A program made the translations under genes and the position numbers. DNA of 64,000 bases from Clostridiales bacterium UBA6114 (GTDB lineage: Bacteria > Bacillota > Clostridia > Oscillospirales > Butyricicoccaceae): positions 1 to 64,000 of the forward strand of contig DIWE01000032.1 of the NCBI GenBank assembly GCA_002423435.1. The letters run 5' to 3'. This document shows, piece after piece, positions 42,282 through 48,874 of this stretch. Positions within the stretch are counted from its first letter, which is position 1; every line of letters starts with the position of its first letter. Under the pieces are notes generated by a model that worked only from the letters and a program-made list of their open reading frames with translations, made no database searches and was not told where the DNA came from.

Positions 42282-43055
42282 ATGGTTTTTCAGGACAAGG
42301 TGTGCGTTGTGACCGGAGGCGCCAACGGGATCGGGCGCGCGGTCGCCGAGGCGTTTCTTAGTAAGGGCGCGTATGTCGCGGTCATCGATGCGGATCTCGC
42401 CGCCGGGGAGCGGCTTGCAGGCCGGTACGGCGACAGGGTGCTGTTTGTCCACGGCGACGCCGCCGAGGAAAGCGCGCTCCGGGCATTTTCCGAAACGGTG
42501 CTCCGCCGGTTTCACCAGATAGACTGCCTGATCAACAACGCCTGCGTAAGCCGGAAGGGGATTTTGTCCGGATGCTCCTACGACGACTTTATGTATGTGC
42601 TGAGGCTCGGCGTCGCCGCGCCCTATTTCCTGACGAAACTCTTTTTGGACGCCTTCGCGCCGGGCGCGTCGGTCGTCAACATTTCATCGACCCGCGCGCT
42701 GATGTCGCAGCCGGATACGGAAAGCTATACCTCGGCCAAGGGCGGCATCGGCGCCTTGACCCACGCTCTGGCGATTAGCCTGAGCGGCAGGGCGAGGGTC
42801 AACTCCATAAGCCCGGGATGGATCGACACCCGCCTTTACCACGAGGGCGCGGAGTCTGCTCCCGAGCTTATTGCCGCCGACCACGGGCAGCATCCCGCGG
42901 GGCGCGTCGGCGCGCCGCCGGACATCGCGGAAACGGTCCTGTTTCTGTGCGGCGACGGCGCCTCGTTTATCACGGGCCAGAACATCGTCGTCGACGGCGG
43001 AATGACAAGGCAGATGATTTATCACGGCGACTGCGGATGGACTTTTCGGCCGTAA
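42282..43055 (+). CDS. Short-chain dehydrogenase/reductase
   Basis: A 257-residue classical SDR oxidoreductase. The cofactor site is VCVVTGGANGIGRAVAEAF (TGxxxGIG), with DADLAA after strand 2 favouring NAD, then LINNACVSR (NNAG-like). The catalytic Ser is in VVNISSTRALMSQ and the YxxxK pair in ESYTSAKGGIGAL; the C-terminal ITGQNIVVDGGMTRQM is typical. GGAGGG precedes the ATG. The substrate is unknown and it appears to be a single-gene unit. Confidence 0.92.
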   Translation: MVFQDKVCVVTGGANGIGRAVAEAFLSKGAYVAVIDADLAAGERLAGRYGDRVLFVHGDAAEESALRAFSETVLRRFHQIDCLINNACVSRKGILSGCSYDDFMYVLRLGVAAPYFLTKLFLDAFAPGASVVNISSTRALMSQPDTESYTSAKGGIGALTHALAISLSGRARVNSISPGWIDTRLYHEGAESAPELIAADHGQHPAGRVGAPPDIAETVLFLCGDGASFITGQNIVVDGGMTRQMIYHGDCGWTFRP

Positions 43056-43116
43056 AGGCGAAGACCTTGCCGGATGGACACGGCTGCGGAAAAGGGTGCC
43101 CGCGGCCGCCCGGGTC

Positions 43117-43755
43117 TCAGAGCCGGTTGAAGCTGACAAAGCCGCCGCCGAGCGTGGTCGTTTGAAACCAGAGGGCGAGGTCGATTTTCTTGATCCTGCC
43201 GTCGTCGATAATCTCGGCGACTGCGGAGCTTGCGTCCTCCTCGAAGCTAAGCGAGATAATCGTGACCCAGTGCCAGGGATCGAGGCGTTTTTCGCCGCCG
43301 TTGCTCAAATTCAAGAAGGCGACGGGCGTATCCCTGGAAAGCGCCTCGCCGATAAACGCGAGCACACCGGGGAAGCCGGGGCGCTTCGACCGGTCCTCGG
43401 CAACGTCGACCGAGTCAAGGGAAAGGTCCAGCCCCTTTGCCTTAATGTAAGCCCATGCGCCTTTACAGAGGATTTCCGTTGACGGAATACCCCTGAGCGT
43501 CGGGGTCACGTATTTCCAGACCTCCTCCATAAGTATACGGCACTCGCGCTTTGTCAGCATGAAGCCGTAAGGCCCGGCTCCCGGACGCGCGCGGTTTAAA
43601 TAACAGATAATGCCCGAGACGACGGACGGGCCGCAGCCCGAAAGGCGCTGCCACCGGGTTTTGTACCATATCTGGTTAAAACCGTAGCAGACGCTTTCGG
43701 TTTCTTCATCGACGACCCGAAACAGGTCCGGTCGCAGTATTGACTTGGTTGTCAT
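43117..43755 (-). CDS. Hypothetical protein with C39-like cysteine peptidase features
   Basis: A 212-residue protein not matched to a named gene. The ATG at 43755 with GAGGAG upstream is preferred over 43809. The pattern WQRLSGCGPSVVSGI (Gln, then Cys in G-C-G-P-S) near residue 40, and DPWHWVTIISL with a His near residue 170 followed by an acidic IIDDG segment, is the Gln-Cys-His-Asp order of C39-like papain-fold peptidases. No signal peptide or membrane helix is seen, so it would be cytoplasmic. It is divergent from a DUF6125-like gene. Enzymatic activity is an inference from these motifs. Confidence 0.6.
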   Translation of the reverse strand: MTTKSILRPDLFRVVDEETESVCYGFNQIWYKTRWQRLSGCGPSVVSGIICYLNRARPGAGPYGFMLTKRECRILMEEVWKYVTPTLRGIPSTEILCKGAWAYIKAKGLDLSLDSVDVAEDRSKRPGFPGVLAFIGEALSRDTPVAFLNLSNGGEKRLDPWHWVTIISLSFEEDASSAVAEIIDDGRIKKIDLALWFQTTTLGGGFVSFNRL

Positions 43756-43893
43756 CGGTTCTCCTCTTTGGTTTGTATTTATTTCAAGAACACAAAATCG
43801 CTGTATCATAACGCGCTGCGGTTAATCACTATCACTATACATTATATGCTGCCGCCATGGCAATCGATGGAGAAAAAAAAGGACGGGATCTTT

Positions 43894-44406
43894 ATGAAGA
43901 ACAAGGAAATTGACAATCTCTCAAGAGAGGATCTGCTCACACTGCTCGGGCTTTACGCGAAAAACTGGCTTGCCCTCGACGGGGTCTGGTTTCAGTCGAT
44001 CGAGCAAAAATACGGTATGGAGGAAGCGGTCGAGCACGACATAAACGCGTGGAGACGTTTTACCGAAATTGAGGCCGACCGGATTAAAAAATTCCTGCGT
44101 TTGCCGGAACGCTCCGGCATAGAAGGCCTGAAGAGGGCGCTGTCGCTTCGGATGTATGCAAACCTCAACGAGGACGAGATCATCGAAAAGGATAATGTGC
44201 TCATCTATCGCACCCTTGACTGCCGCGTCCAGAACGCCCGGAAGAGAAAGGGAATGGAGTTTCATCCGTGCAAGCCGGTCGGCCTGGTTGAGTATACCTA
44301 CTTTGCAAAGGCGATCGACGACAGGTTCGAATGCGAGGCGCTGAGCTGCTACCCCGACGTTACGGATCAAACCTGCAACTGTTCATGGAAATTTACTCTG
44401 CTTTAG
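43894..44406 (+). CDS. DUF6125-like protein with C-terminal cysteines
   Basis: A ~170-residue soluble protein. Its N-terminal part (SREDLLTLLGLYAKNWLALD followed by GVWFQSIEQKYG and an acidic, Trp-containing helix) resembles proteins of the DUF6125 family. The C-terminal half has six cysteines, in CRVQ, FHPC, FECEALSC and QTCNCSW, and could bind a metal or [Fe-S] cluster. The ATG at 43894 follows AAAGGACGGG; the frame is open further upstream to 43768 without good initiation signals. No function is known. It lies 29 bases before rlmA. Confidence 0.65.
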   Translation: MKNKEIDNLSREDLLTLLGLYAKNWLALDGVWFQSIEQKYGMEEAVEHDINAWRRFTEIEADRIKKFLRLPERSGIEGLKRALSLRMYANLNEDEIIEKDNVLIYRTLDCRVQNARKRKGMEFHPCKPVGLVEYTYFAKAIDDRFECEALSCYPDVTDQTCNCSWKFTLL

Positions 44407-44435
44407 AGATAATACAAGAATTACGGGAGTTTCAT

Positions 44436-45257
44436 ATGAGCGGCTTTATTTGTCCGGTCTGCGGCGGGGAGCTTAACGGGGACTTAAAGGGCCTGTCCTG
44501 CCGCCAAAACCACCATTTCGACCGCGCGAAAAGCGGTTATGTCAATCTTCTTCTCAAGAATCAGCCGAAAGCAAGGCGTCACGGCGACGATAAGCTGATG
44601 CTCGTCTCAAGGCGGGATTTCCTTAATAAGGGCTATTACAGGCCGCTCCTTGACGCCGTTTGCGAAACGATTGGGGAATATGCGTCCGACCGCATGAAAA
44701 TTCTCGACGCCGGCTGCGGCGAATGCTATTTTACCGCGAGCATTTACGGATATCTGGTCAAAAACGGAATTGAGGCCGAGGTGCTGGCGGTCGATATTTC
44801 GAAGGACGCGCTGGTCCTGGGCGCAAAACGCAGCCGGGAGCTTGAGCTCGCGGTGGCGAGCGTATTCCGCCTGCCCGTTCGCGGCGAGTCCTGCGACATG
44901 CTGTTTTCCGTCTTCGCGCCGTTTGGTCCCGAAGAGTTTTGCCGAGTGCTGAAAAAGGGCGGCGTCATGATAAGGGTGATCCCGCTTGAAAGGCATCTGT
45001 GGAGCTTAAAGCGGGCGGTTTACGATGAGCCGTATGTAAACCGGGTGGACCGCTCTGTCCCCGACGGCTTTGAACTGGTGAAGAGCCGGGAAGTCCGGGG
45101 AGCGATCCGCCTGCCCTGCGGCGAAGACATTGAAAACGTGTTCCGGATGACGCCCTATTACTATAAAACCGGCGAGAAAGATCAAAAGAAATTGCAGGAG
45201 CTTCATGAGCTTGACACCGAGATCGAATTCGGTATCGAGGTTTACCGCAAGAAATAA
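44436..45257 (+). CDS. rlmA: 23S rRNA (guanine-N1)-methyltransferase RlmA family
   Basis: A 273-residue SAM-dependent methyltransferase. The ATG at 44436 with a GGGAG site gives SGFICPVCGGELN, the zinc finger start (CPVC, then SC..NHHFDRAKSGYVNLL). The SAM-binding motif is MKILDAGCGECYFTASI near residue 90, and DMLFSVFAPFGPEEFCRVLK (quoted region about residues 150-170) is typical of RlmA(I)/(II). Enzymes of this family methylate G745 or G748 of 23S rRNA; which one, and any effect on macrolide sensitivity, cannot be told. The upstream frame from 44331 overlaps the previous gene and is not coding. Confidence 0.88.
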   Translation: MSGFICPVCGGELNGDLKGLSCRQNHHFDRAKSGYVNLLLKNQPKARRHGDDKLMLVSRRDFLNKGYYRPLLDAVCETIGEYASDRMKILDAGCGECYFTASIYGYLVKNGIEAEVLAVDISKDALVLGAKRSRELELAVASVFRLPVRGESCDMLFSVFAPFGPEEFCRVLKKGGVMIRVIPLERHLWSLKRAVYDEPYVNRVDRSVPDGFELVKSREVRGAIRLPCGEDIENVFRMTPYYYKTGEKDQKKLQELHELDTEIEFGIEVYRKK

Positions 45258-45258
45258 A

Positions 45259-45317
45259 GGCATGCCCTTTTTGCCGGATGTTCACAGGTAAGACGCGCGG
45301 CAAAATATGGGCATGGC
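45259..45317. terminator. Candidate bidirectional terminator between convergent genes
   Basis: Arms catgccc (45261-45267) and gggcatg (45309-45315) with inner ttttgccg/cggcaaaa pairing form a nested hairpin between rlmA and the convergent Cys-cluster gene. Confidence 0.45.
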
Positions 45318-45341
45318 CTTCACTGTCCCGAAAACGCGGCT

Positions 45342-46292
45342 TTAGCGGCAGAGCGCGCAGGAGGCGCAGCCGCCGGGAGCGCATTCCGACATCCCGCGCG
45401 GGGTCCCCGTGATATCAAACCTTGTTCGGTCGAGGGGATAGACGTGTTCGTCCTCGCCGGTGATTTTCAAAAGCCCGCCGAAAAATTCAAATTTGAGCGG
45501 AATCGTGATAAACGCGTTTTCGTCGGGCCCGAACCGCCTTCTTACAGGGGCGAGACGGTCGGTTTCGCCGTCTTCTGTCACGGCCGTGATCCGGTCCGAA
45601 AAGGAGAACAGCGAGACGGGGTTGCCGGCTTCGTCGAAGACGAGCGAATTTTTGTCCGCGTTGATGCCAAGGGCGTTTTCATCGAAAGCGGTGAGCGCCC
45701 CTATTTTTGTCGTGACACAGACCGGCTCGGCAGGCTCTACGGACTTTATCCTGCCGTTTTCGTAGAGGGAGAACCCTGTTCTCACGGGGATTTCCCCGGC
45801 GGGCGTCGAAAGACGGATCACCTCGCCCGGAAACAGCGTCAGCGTCTTTAACCGTCCGCTTTTGTAAAAGTGCAGTCCGATGACCCGGGCTGAGAACATC
45901 CCGAAATCAAACCTGAAACAAAACGGGAAGGAGAGCTTTTTCTCGTCCTGCTCCGACCAGTAGCCGCTGATCTTTCCGTTTAGCGGGAAGACCCGCTTTA
46001 CTTCTCCGCTTTCGTAAAAGGTGACGAGCTCGGCGGGAAATTTTCCGATCGGCGTTATGATCTCGGTCTGCGCCTCAAGCGCGACGCTTTTGATTTTTCG
46101 GTTTTCGTAAAAGGAGAGGGACTTTATAAATTTGCGCCTTACATCCTCTTCACCGTACTGAGGGATCAGATCGCCGCAGCTTAGGTGAAGCACGTTTTTC
46201 CGGTTGAGCCTGCACTCGTACAGGCTCCCGTCGGCGTAATAGCCGGCGCAGACCACGCCGGAGATTTCGCCGTATTCCGTCTGAAGCATCAT
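45342..46292 (-). CDS. Uncharacterised beta-repeat protein with C-terminal Cys cluster, cotranscribed with anfO
   Basis: A 316-residue soluble protein with no recognised enzyme motif. It has four copies of a short repeat like YwqK/MORN-type modules: SLSFYENRKIKSVAL, VTFYESGEVKRVFPL, GLHFYKSGRLKTLTL and GFSLYENGRIKSVEP, alternating with strand pairs such as ITPIGKFPAE and STPAGEIPVR. The final residues contain CAPGGCASCALC, a C-x4-C-x2-C-x2-C pattern suited to metal or [Fe-S] binding. AAGGAG for its ATG overlaps the anfO stop codon, so the two are translationally linked. Being paired with an AnfO-family gene and divergent from nifH, a role tied to nitrogenase is likely but unproven. Confidence 0.7.
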   Translation of the reverse strand: MMLQTEYGEISGVVCAGYYADGSLYECRLNRKNVLHLSCGDLIPQYGEEDVRRKFIKSLSFYENRKIKSVALEAQTEIITPIGKFPAELVTFYESGEVKRVFPLNGKISGYWSEQDEKKLSFPFCFRFDFGMFSARVIGLHFYKSGRLKTLTLFPGEVIRLSTPAGEIPVRTGFSLYENGRIKSVEPAEPVCVTTKIGALTAFDENALGINADKNSLVFDEAGNPVSLFSFSDRITAVTEDGETDRLAPVRRRFGPDENAFITIPLKFEFFGGLLKITGEDEHVYPLDRTRFDITGTPRGMSECAPGGCASCALCR

Positions 46293-46296
46293 GGTA

Positions 46297-46911
46297 TCAC
46301 TCCTTACAGACTTTTTTCAGAATGGTCGCCGTTACCTTTCCTTCGGATAAAACGGTTGAAACCGACAGATGCGGCTCGCTTTCGAGCCATGGCGGCAGGT
46401 GGCTGCAGAGCAGGGTAAGCGATATAAACGGCTTTTCCGCGAGAAACGGCCGGAGGGCCTTTTTGGAGGACAGTCCGGGGTTCTGGCTCTGCAGCGCGAT
46501 AAGATCGAGGTAATAGTATCCGGGAATGTCCGTCTCCACGGGCGATTCGGGCAAGGCGGACACCGCCGTTTTGTTTTTTTCCTCCTCGATATCCCGCGAA
46601 ATCGAATCGAGTATGGGCGGGGAGACCGCGTCGATCTCGAAAATGGAGAAGCCGAGCCGGTCGAAAACATTGTAAATGATGCCCGAGATTTTTTTCCCCG
46701 CGATAATTTTGCAGCTTTGGAGCTGTCCGGCGAGGGAGTTGATTTCCTCCCTGACCGCGCGCATGTCGCCCGCGCGGGAAAAATCGACGGGGATTTCCCG
46801 CGTTATTTCCCAGAAATCGGTATTTTTTTCAAAAATCGCGACGGACGAGCCTTCCGAAAGGGTCGAAACCTGTGAGCTGCCGTCGAGCACAACGGCGATT
46901 TTACCTTTCAT
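46297..46911 (-). CDS. anfO: AnfO-family nitrogenase accessory protein
   Basis: A 204-residue protein resembling the AnfO family first described with Fe-only nitrogenase. The ATG at 46911 gives MKGKIAVVLDGSSQVSTLSE; the frame from 46950 lacks a site. Typical segments are the IAVVLD start, a central EITREIPVD with REEINSLAGQL, and CKIIAGKKISGIIYNVFDRL followed by GFSIFEI. The last ~70 residues (PGYYYLDLIALQSQNPGLSS onward) form a second segment seen in longer members. It is transcribed away from nifH from its own promoter. The nif genes beside it are of Mo type and no anfG is present, so AnfO here probably serves the Mo system or a second nitrogenase elsewhere. Confidence 0.78.
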   Translation of the reverse strand: MKGKIAVVLDGSSQVSTLSEGSSVAIFEKNTDFWEITREIPVDFSRAGDMRAVREEINSLAGQLQSCKIIAGKKISGIIYNVFDRLGFSIFEIDAVSPPILDSISRDIEEEKNKTAVSALPESPVETDIPGYYYLDLIALQSQNPGLSSKKALRPFLAEKPFISLTLLCSHLPPWLESEPHLSVSTVLSEGKVTATILKKVCKE

Positions 46912-46989
46912 ATGCAAACTCCGATTCGACATAAAATGAAAGAGGGACACATTTAAAATTCATAAATGCGCCCCCTTGCGTACAATGTC

Positions 46990-47018
46990 AGTATAATCTT
47001 ATTTGCCCGGATAGTCAA
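46990..47018 (-). promoter_or_regulatory. Sigma-A promoter of the anfO operon
   Basis: Minus strand TTGACT (47013-47018), 17-base spacer, TATACT (46990-46995), about 80 bases before the anfO start. Confidence 0.65.
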
Positions 47019-47101
47019 GAAAATGAATTTTAATTTTACGGAATAGCTATTTTTTACAAAAACAAGCCTCGTTTTTTGCACTATATTTACGATTTGATGC
47101 A

Positions 47102-47130
47102 TTGCCCGGATTTTTGAAACCAGTTATACT
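47102..47130 (+). promoter_or_regulatory. Candidate promoter of the nif operon
   Basis: TTGCCC (47102-47107), 17-base spacer, TATACT (47125-47130). The weak -35 box suits an activated promoter. No sigma-54 type GG-N10-GC element was noticed in the 360-base divergent region, which otherwise holds only AT-rich sequence between the two promoters (47019-47101). Confidence 0.5.
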
Positions 47131-47177
47131 AAAAGCATCAACTGACGGACGAAAGGGACAAAATTGAATAAAGACAA

Positions 47178-47223
47178 GGGGGTCTTTCACATCTCTCAGA
47201 GGTGTTCAAGACCCCCGTTTTTT
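47178..47223 (+). terminator. Terminator-like hairpin (attenuator) in the nifH leader
   Basis: Arms at 47178-47196 and 47198-47216 form a ~19-bp stem with one 2-base internal mismatch and one wobble, beginning with the perfect 9-bp gggggtctt/aagaccccc. It is followed by gTTTTTT (47217-47223). It lies between the promoter and nifH, 49 bases before the start codon, so it should stop most transcripts unless it is prevented from forming. Confidence 0.75.
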
Positions 47224-47271
47224 ATTATTTCATTTGCAGTTATAGAAAAGAGCAGGATGGAGGCTATATTT

Positions 47272-48093
47272 ATGAGACAGGTCGCAATTTACGGAAAAGG
47301 CGGAATCGGAAAATCGACGACAACCCAGAACCTGACGGCGGGCCTGGGCGAAAAAGGCAAGCATATCATGATTGTCGGCTGTGATCCGAAGGCGGATTCG
47401 ACGAGGCTGATTCTCGGCGGGCTTGCCCAGCAGACGGTCCTCGACACCCTGCGGGAAGAGGGTGAGGATATCGACCTCGAGTATGTGCTGAAGAAGGGCT
47501 TTGCGGGCATCAGATGCGTGGAGTCGGGCGGACCCGAGCCGGGCGTCGGATGCGCGGGGCGCGGGATCATCACCTCCATCGGCCTTCTGGAGAGGCTCGG
47601 GGCCTATACCGACGACCTCGACTATGTGTTTTACGACGTGCTGGGCGACGTTGTCTGCGGCGGGTTCGCGATGCCGATCCGCGAAGGCAAGGCGCGGGAG
47701 ATTTATATCGTGGCCTCGGGCGAAATGATGGCGCTGTACGCGGCGAACAACATTTCAAAGGGCATTCAGAAATACGCCAACACCGGCGGCGTGCGCCTCG
47801 GCGGCATCATCTGCAACAGCCGCAAGGTCGACGGCGAGGCCGAGCTGGTTTCCGCGTTTGCTAAGGAGCTTGGCTCACAGATGATCCACTTCGTGCCCCG
47901 GGACAATATGGTCCAGCGCGCGGAGATCAACAAAAAGACGGTGATCGATTTTGACCCTGACTGCAGCCAAGCCGATGAGTACCGGACGCTCGCCGGGAAG
48001 ATCGACGGAAACGACATGTTCGTAATTCCGAAGCCCTTAAAGCAGGACCGCCTTGAGGAGATCCTGATGGAACACGGCATTATGGACATTTAA
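47272..48093 (+). CDS. nifH: Nitrogenase iron protein (dinitrogenase reductase)
   Basis: A 273-residue NifH, the exact length of the Clostridium pasteurianum protein. It is the ATP-driven electron donor to NifDK and is also needed for cofactor maturation. The ATG at 47272 (GGAGG upstream) gives MRQVAIYGKGGIGKSTTTQN with the P-loop. The [4Fe-4S] ligands are Cys94 (GVGCAGRG) and Cys129 (GDVVCGGF), and Arg97, the ADP-ribosylation site in some bacteria, is kept. Switch segments VGCDPKADST and YDVLGDVV are intact. First gene of the nif operon, after a leader hairpin. Confidence 0.98.
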   Translation: MRQVAIYGKGGIGKSTTTQNLTAGLGEKGKHIMIVGCDPKADSTRLILGGLAQQTVLDTLREEGEDIDLEYVLKKGFAGIRCVESGGPEPGVGCAGRGIITSIGLLERLGAYTDDLDYVFYDVLGDVVCGGFAMPIREGKAREIYIVASGEMMALYAANNISKGIQKYANTGGVRLGGIICNSRKVDGEAELVSAFAKELGSQMIHFVPRDNMVQRAEINKKTVIDFDPDCSQADEYRTLAGKIDGNDMFVIPKPLKQDRLEEILMEHGIMDI

Positions 48094-48135
48094 CGGCCGG
48101 GCATCTTTGATTCAATCTGTAAAGGGGTATGAAGA

Positions 48136-48462
48136 ATGTTACTTGTAAGAGCCATTGTAAGACCCGAAAAGACCGGAATTATTTTGTCGGAGCTGCTCGC
48201 CGGCGGCTTCCCCGCCGTGACCAAAATGGACGTTTACGGGCGCGGAAAGCAGAAGGGGATCACGGTCGGGGAGATCCATTATGACGAGATCCCGAAGGAA
48301 ATGCTGCTCGTCGTGGTAAACGACGAGGATAAGGACGACGTTGTTAAAATCATCCTGCGCAATGCAAAGACCGGCGTAAACGGGACGTTCGGCGACGGCA
48401 GGATTTTTATAAGTCCCGTTGAGGAAGCGTATACGATCAGCACCGGCAAAAAGGGTCTGTAA
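48136..48462 (+). CDS. nifI1: Nitrogenase PII-like regulator NifI1
   Basis: A 108-residue GlnB-family protein. NifI1 and NifI2 form a complex that binds NifDK and blocks it when 2-oxoglutarate is low (nitrogen excess). PII features: the strand LLVRAIVRPEK, a T-loop region with VYGRGKQKGITVGEIHYDEI, and the C-terminal TGVNGTFGDGRIFISPVEEA with the B-loop Gly-rich motif. The T-loop lacks the uridylylated Tyr context of GlnB. Position between nifH and nifD is diagnostic for the NifI pair of archaea and anaerobic bacteria. Confidence 0.95.
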   Translation: MLLVRAIVRPEKTGIILSELLAGGFPAVTKMDVYGRGKQKGITVGEIHYDEIPKEMLLVVVNDEDKDDVVKIILRNAKTGVNGTFGDGRIFISPVEEAYTISTGKKGL

Positions 48463-48475
48463 AAGGAGAATCCAT

Positions 48476-48862
48476 ATGAAAGAAGTCATGGCTTTGATCC
48501 GTCTGAACATGGTAAACCCGACGAAAGAAGCGCTCGCCAAAGCCGGTTTTCCCTCCTTTACCTGCCGCAAATGCCTGGGAAGAGGCAAAAAAAGCGTCGA
48601 CGGGGCGGTCGTCCAGGCGGTGATTGATACGGGAGAGCTGCCGATGTCCCCTGTGGGGGAGCATCTGACCGAGGTGCGCAGGCTGATCCCGAAGAGGTTT
48701 TTCAGCGTGGTCGTCAACGACGACCAGGTGGAAAAAGCGGTGAAAACCATCATTGAGGTCAATCAGACCGGCAATCCCGGCGACGGCAAGATCTTTATCA
48801 TGCCCGTCTGCGAAACATATAAGGTCAGAACGGGCGAGGGCAGTACCGATAAAATCAATTAG
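48476..48862 (+). CDS. nifI2: Nitrogenase PII-like regulator NifI2
   Basis: A 128-residue PII homologue and partner of NifI1. The ATG at 48476 follows AAGGAG; the frame from 48419 overlaps nifI1 and is not used. It has KEVMALIRLNMVNPTKEALA, a long T-loop (residues ~28-65) with CRKCLGRGKKSVDGA and a Cys pair, and GNPGDGKIFIMPVCETYKVR at the C-terminus. The longer T-loop is typical of NifI2, which contacts the nitrogenase component. Confidence 0.95.
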   Translation: MKEVMALIRLNMVNPTKEALAKAGFPSFTCRKCLGRGKKSVDGAVVQAVIDTGELPMSPVGEHLTEVRRLIPKRFFSVVVNDDQVEKAVKTIIEVNQTGNPGDGKIFIMPVCETYKVRTGEGSTDKIN

Positions 48863-48874
48863 GGGGTGGGGGAT

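Noticed and set aside
43768..43893. N-terminal extension of the DUF6125-like protein
   Set aside because: The added residues overlap the divergent promoter region and lack a ribosome binding site; the ATG at 43894 has one.
47178..47223. ANTAR-type two-hairpin antitermination target in the nifH leader
   Set aside because: Only one long hairpin is seen; the paired hexaloop motif of ANTAR targets was not found by eye.
47164..47271. In-frame TTG start extending NifH by 36 residues
   Set aside because: The extension runs through the leader hairpin, lacks a ribosome binding site, and NifH proteins begin at the MRQ of 47272, which has GGAGG upstream.
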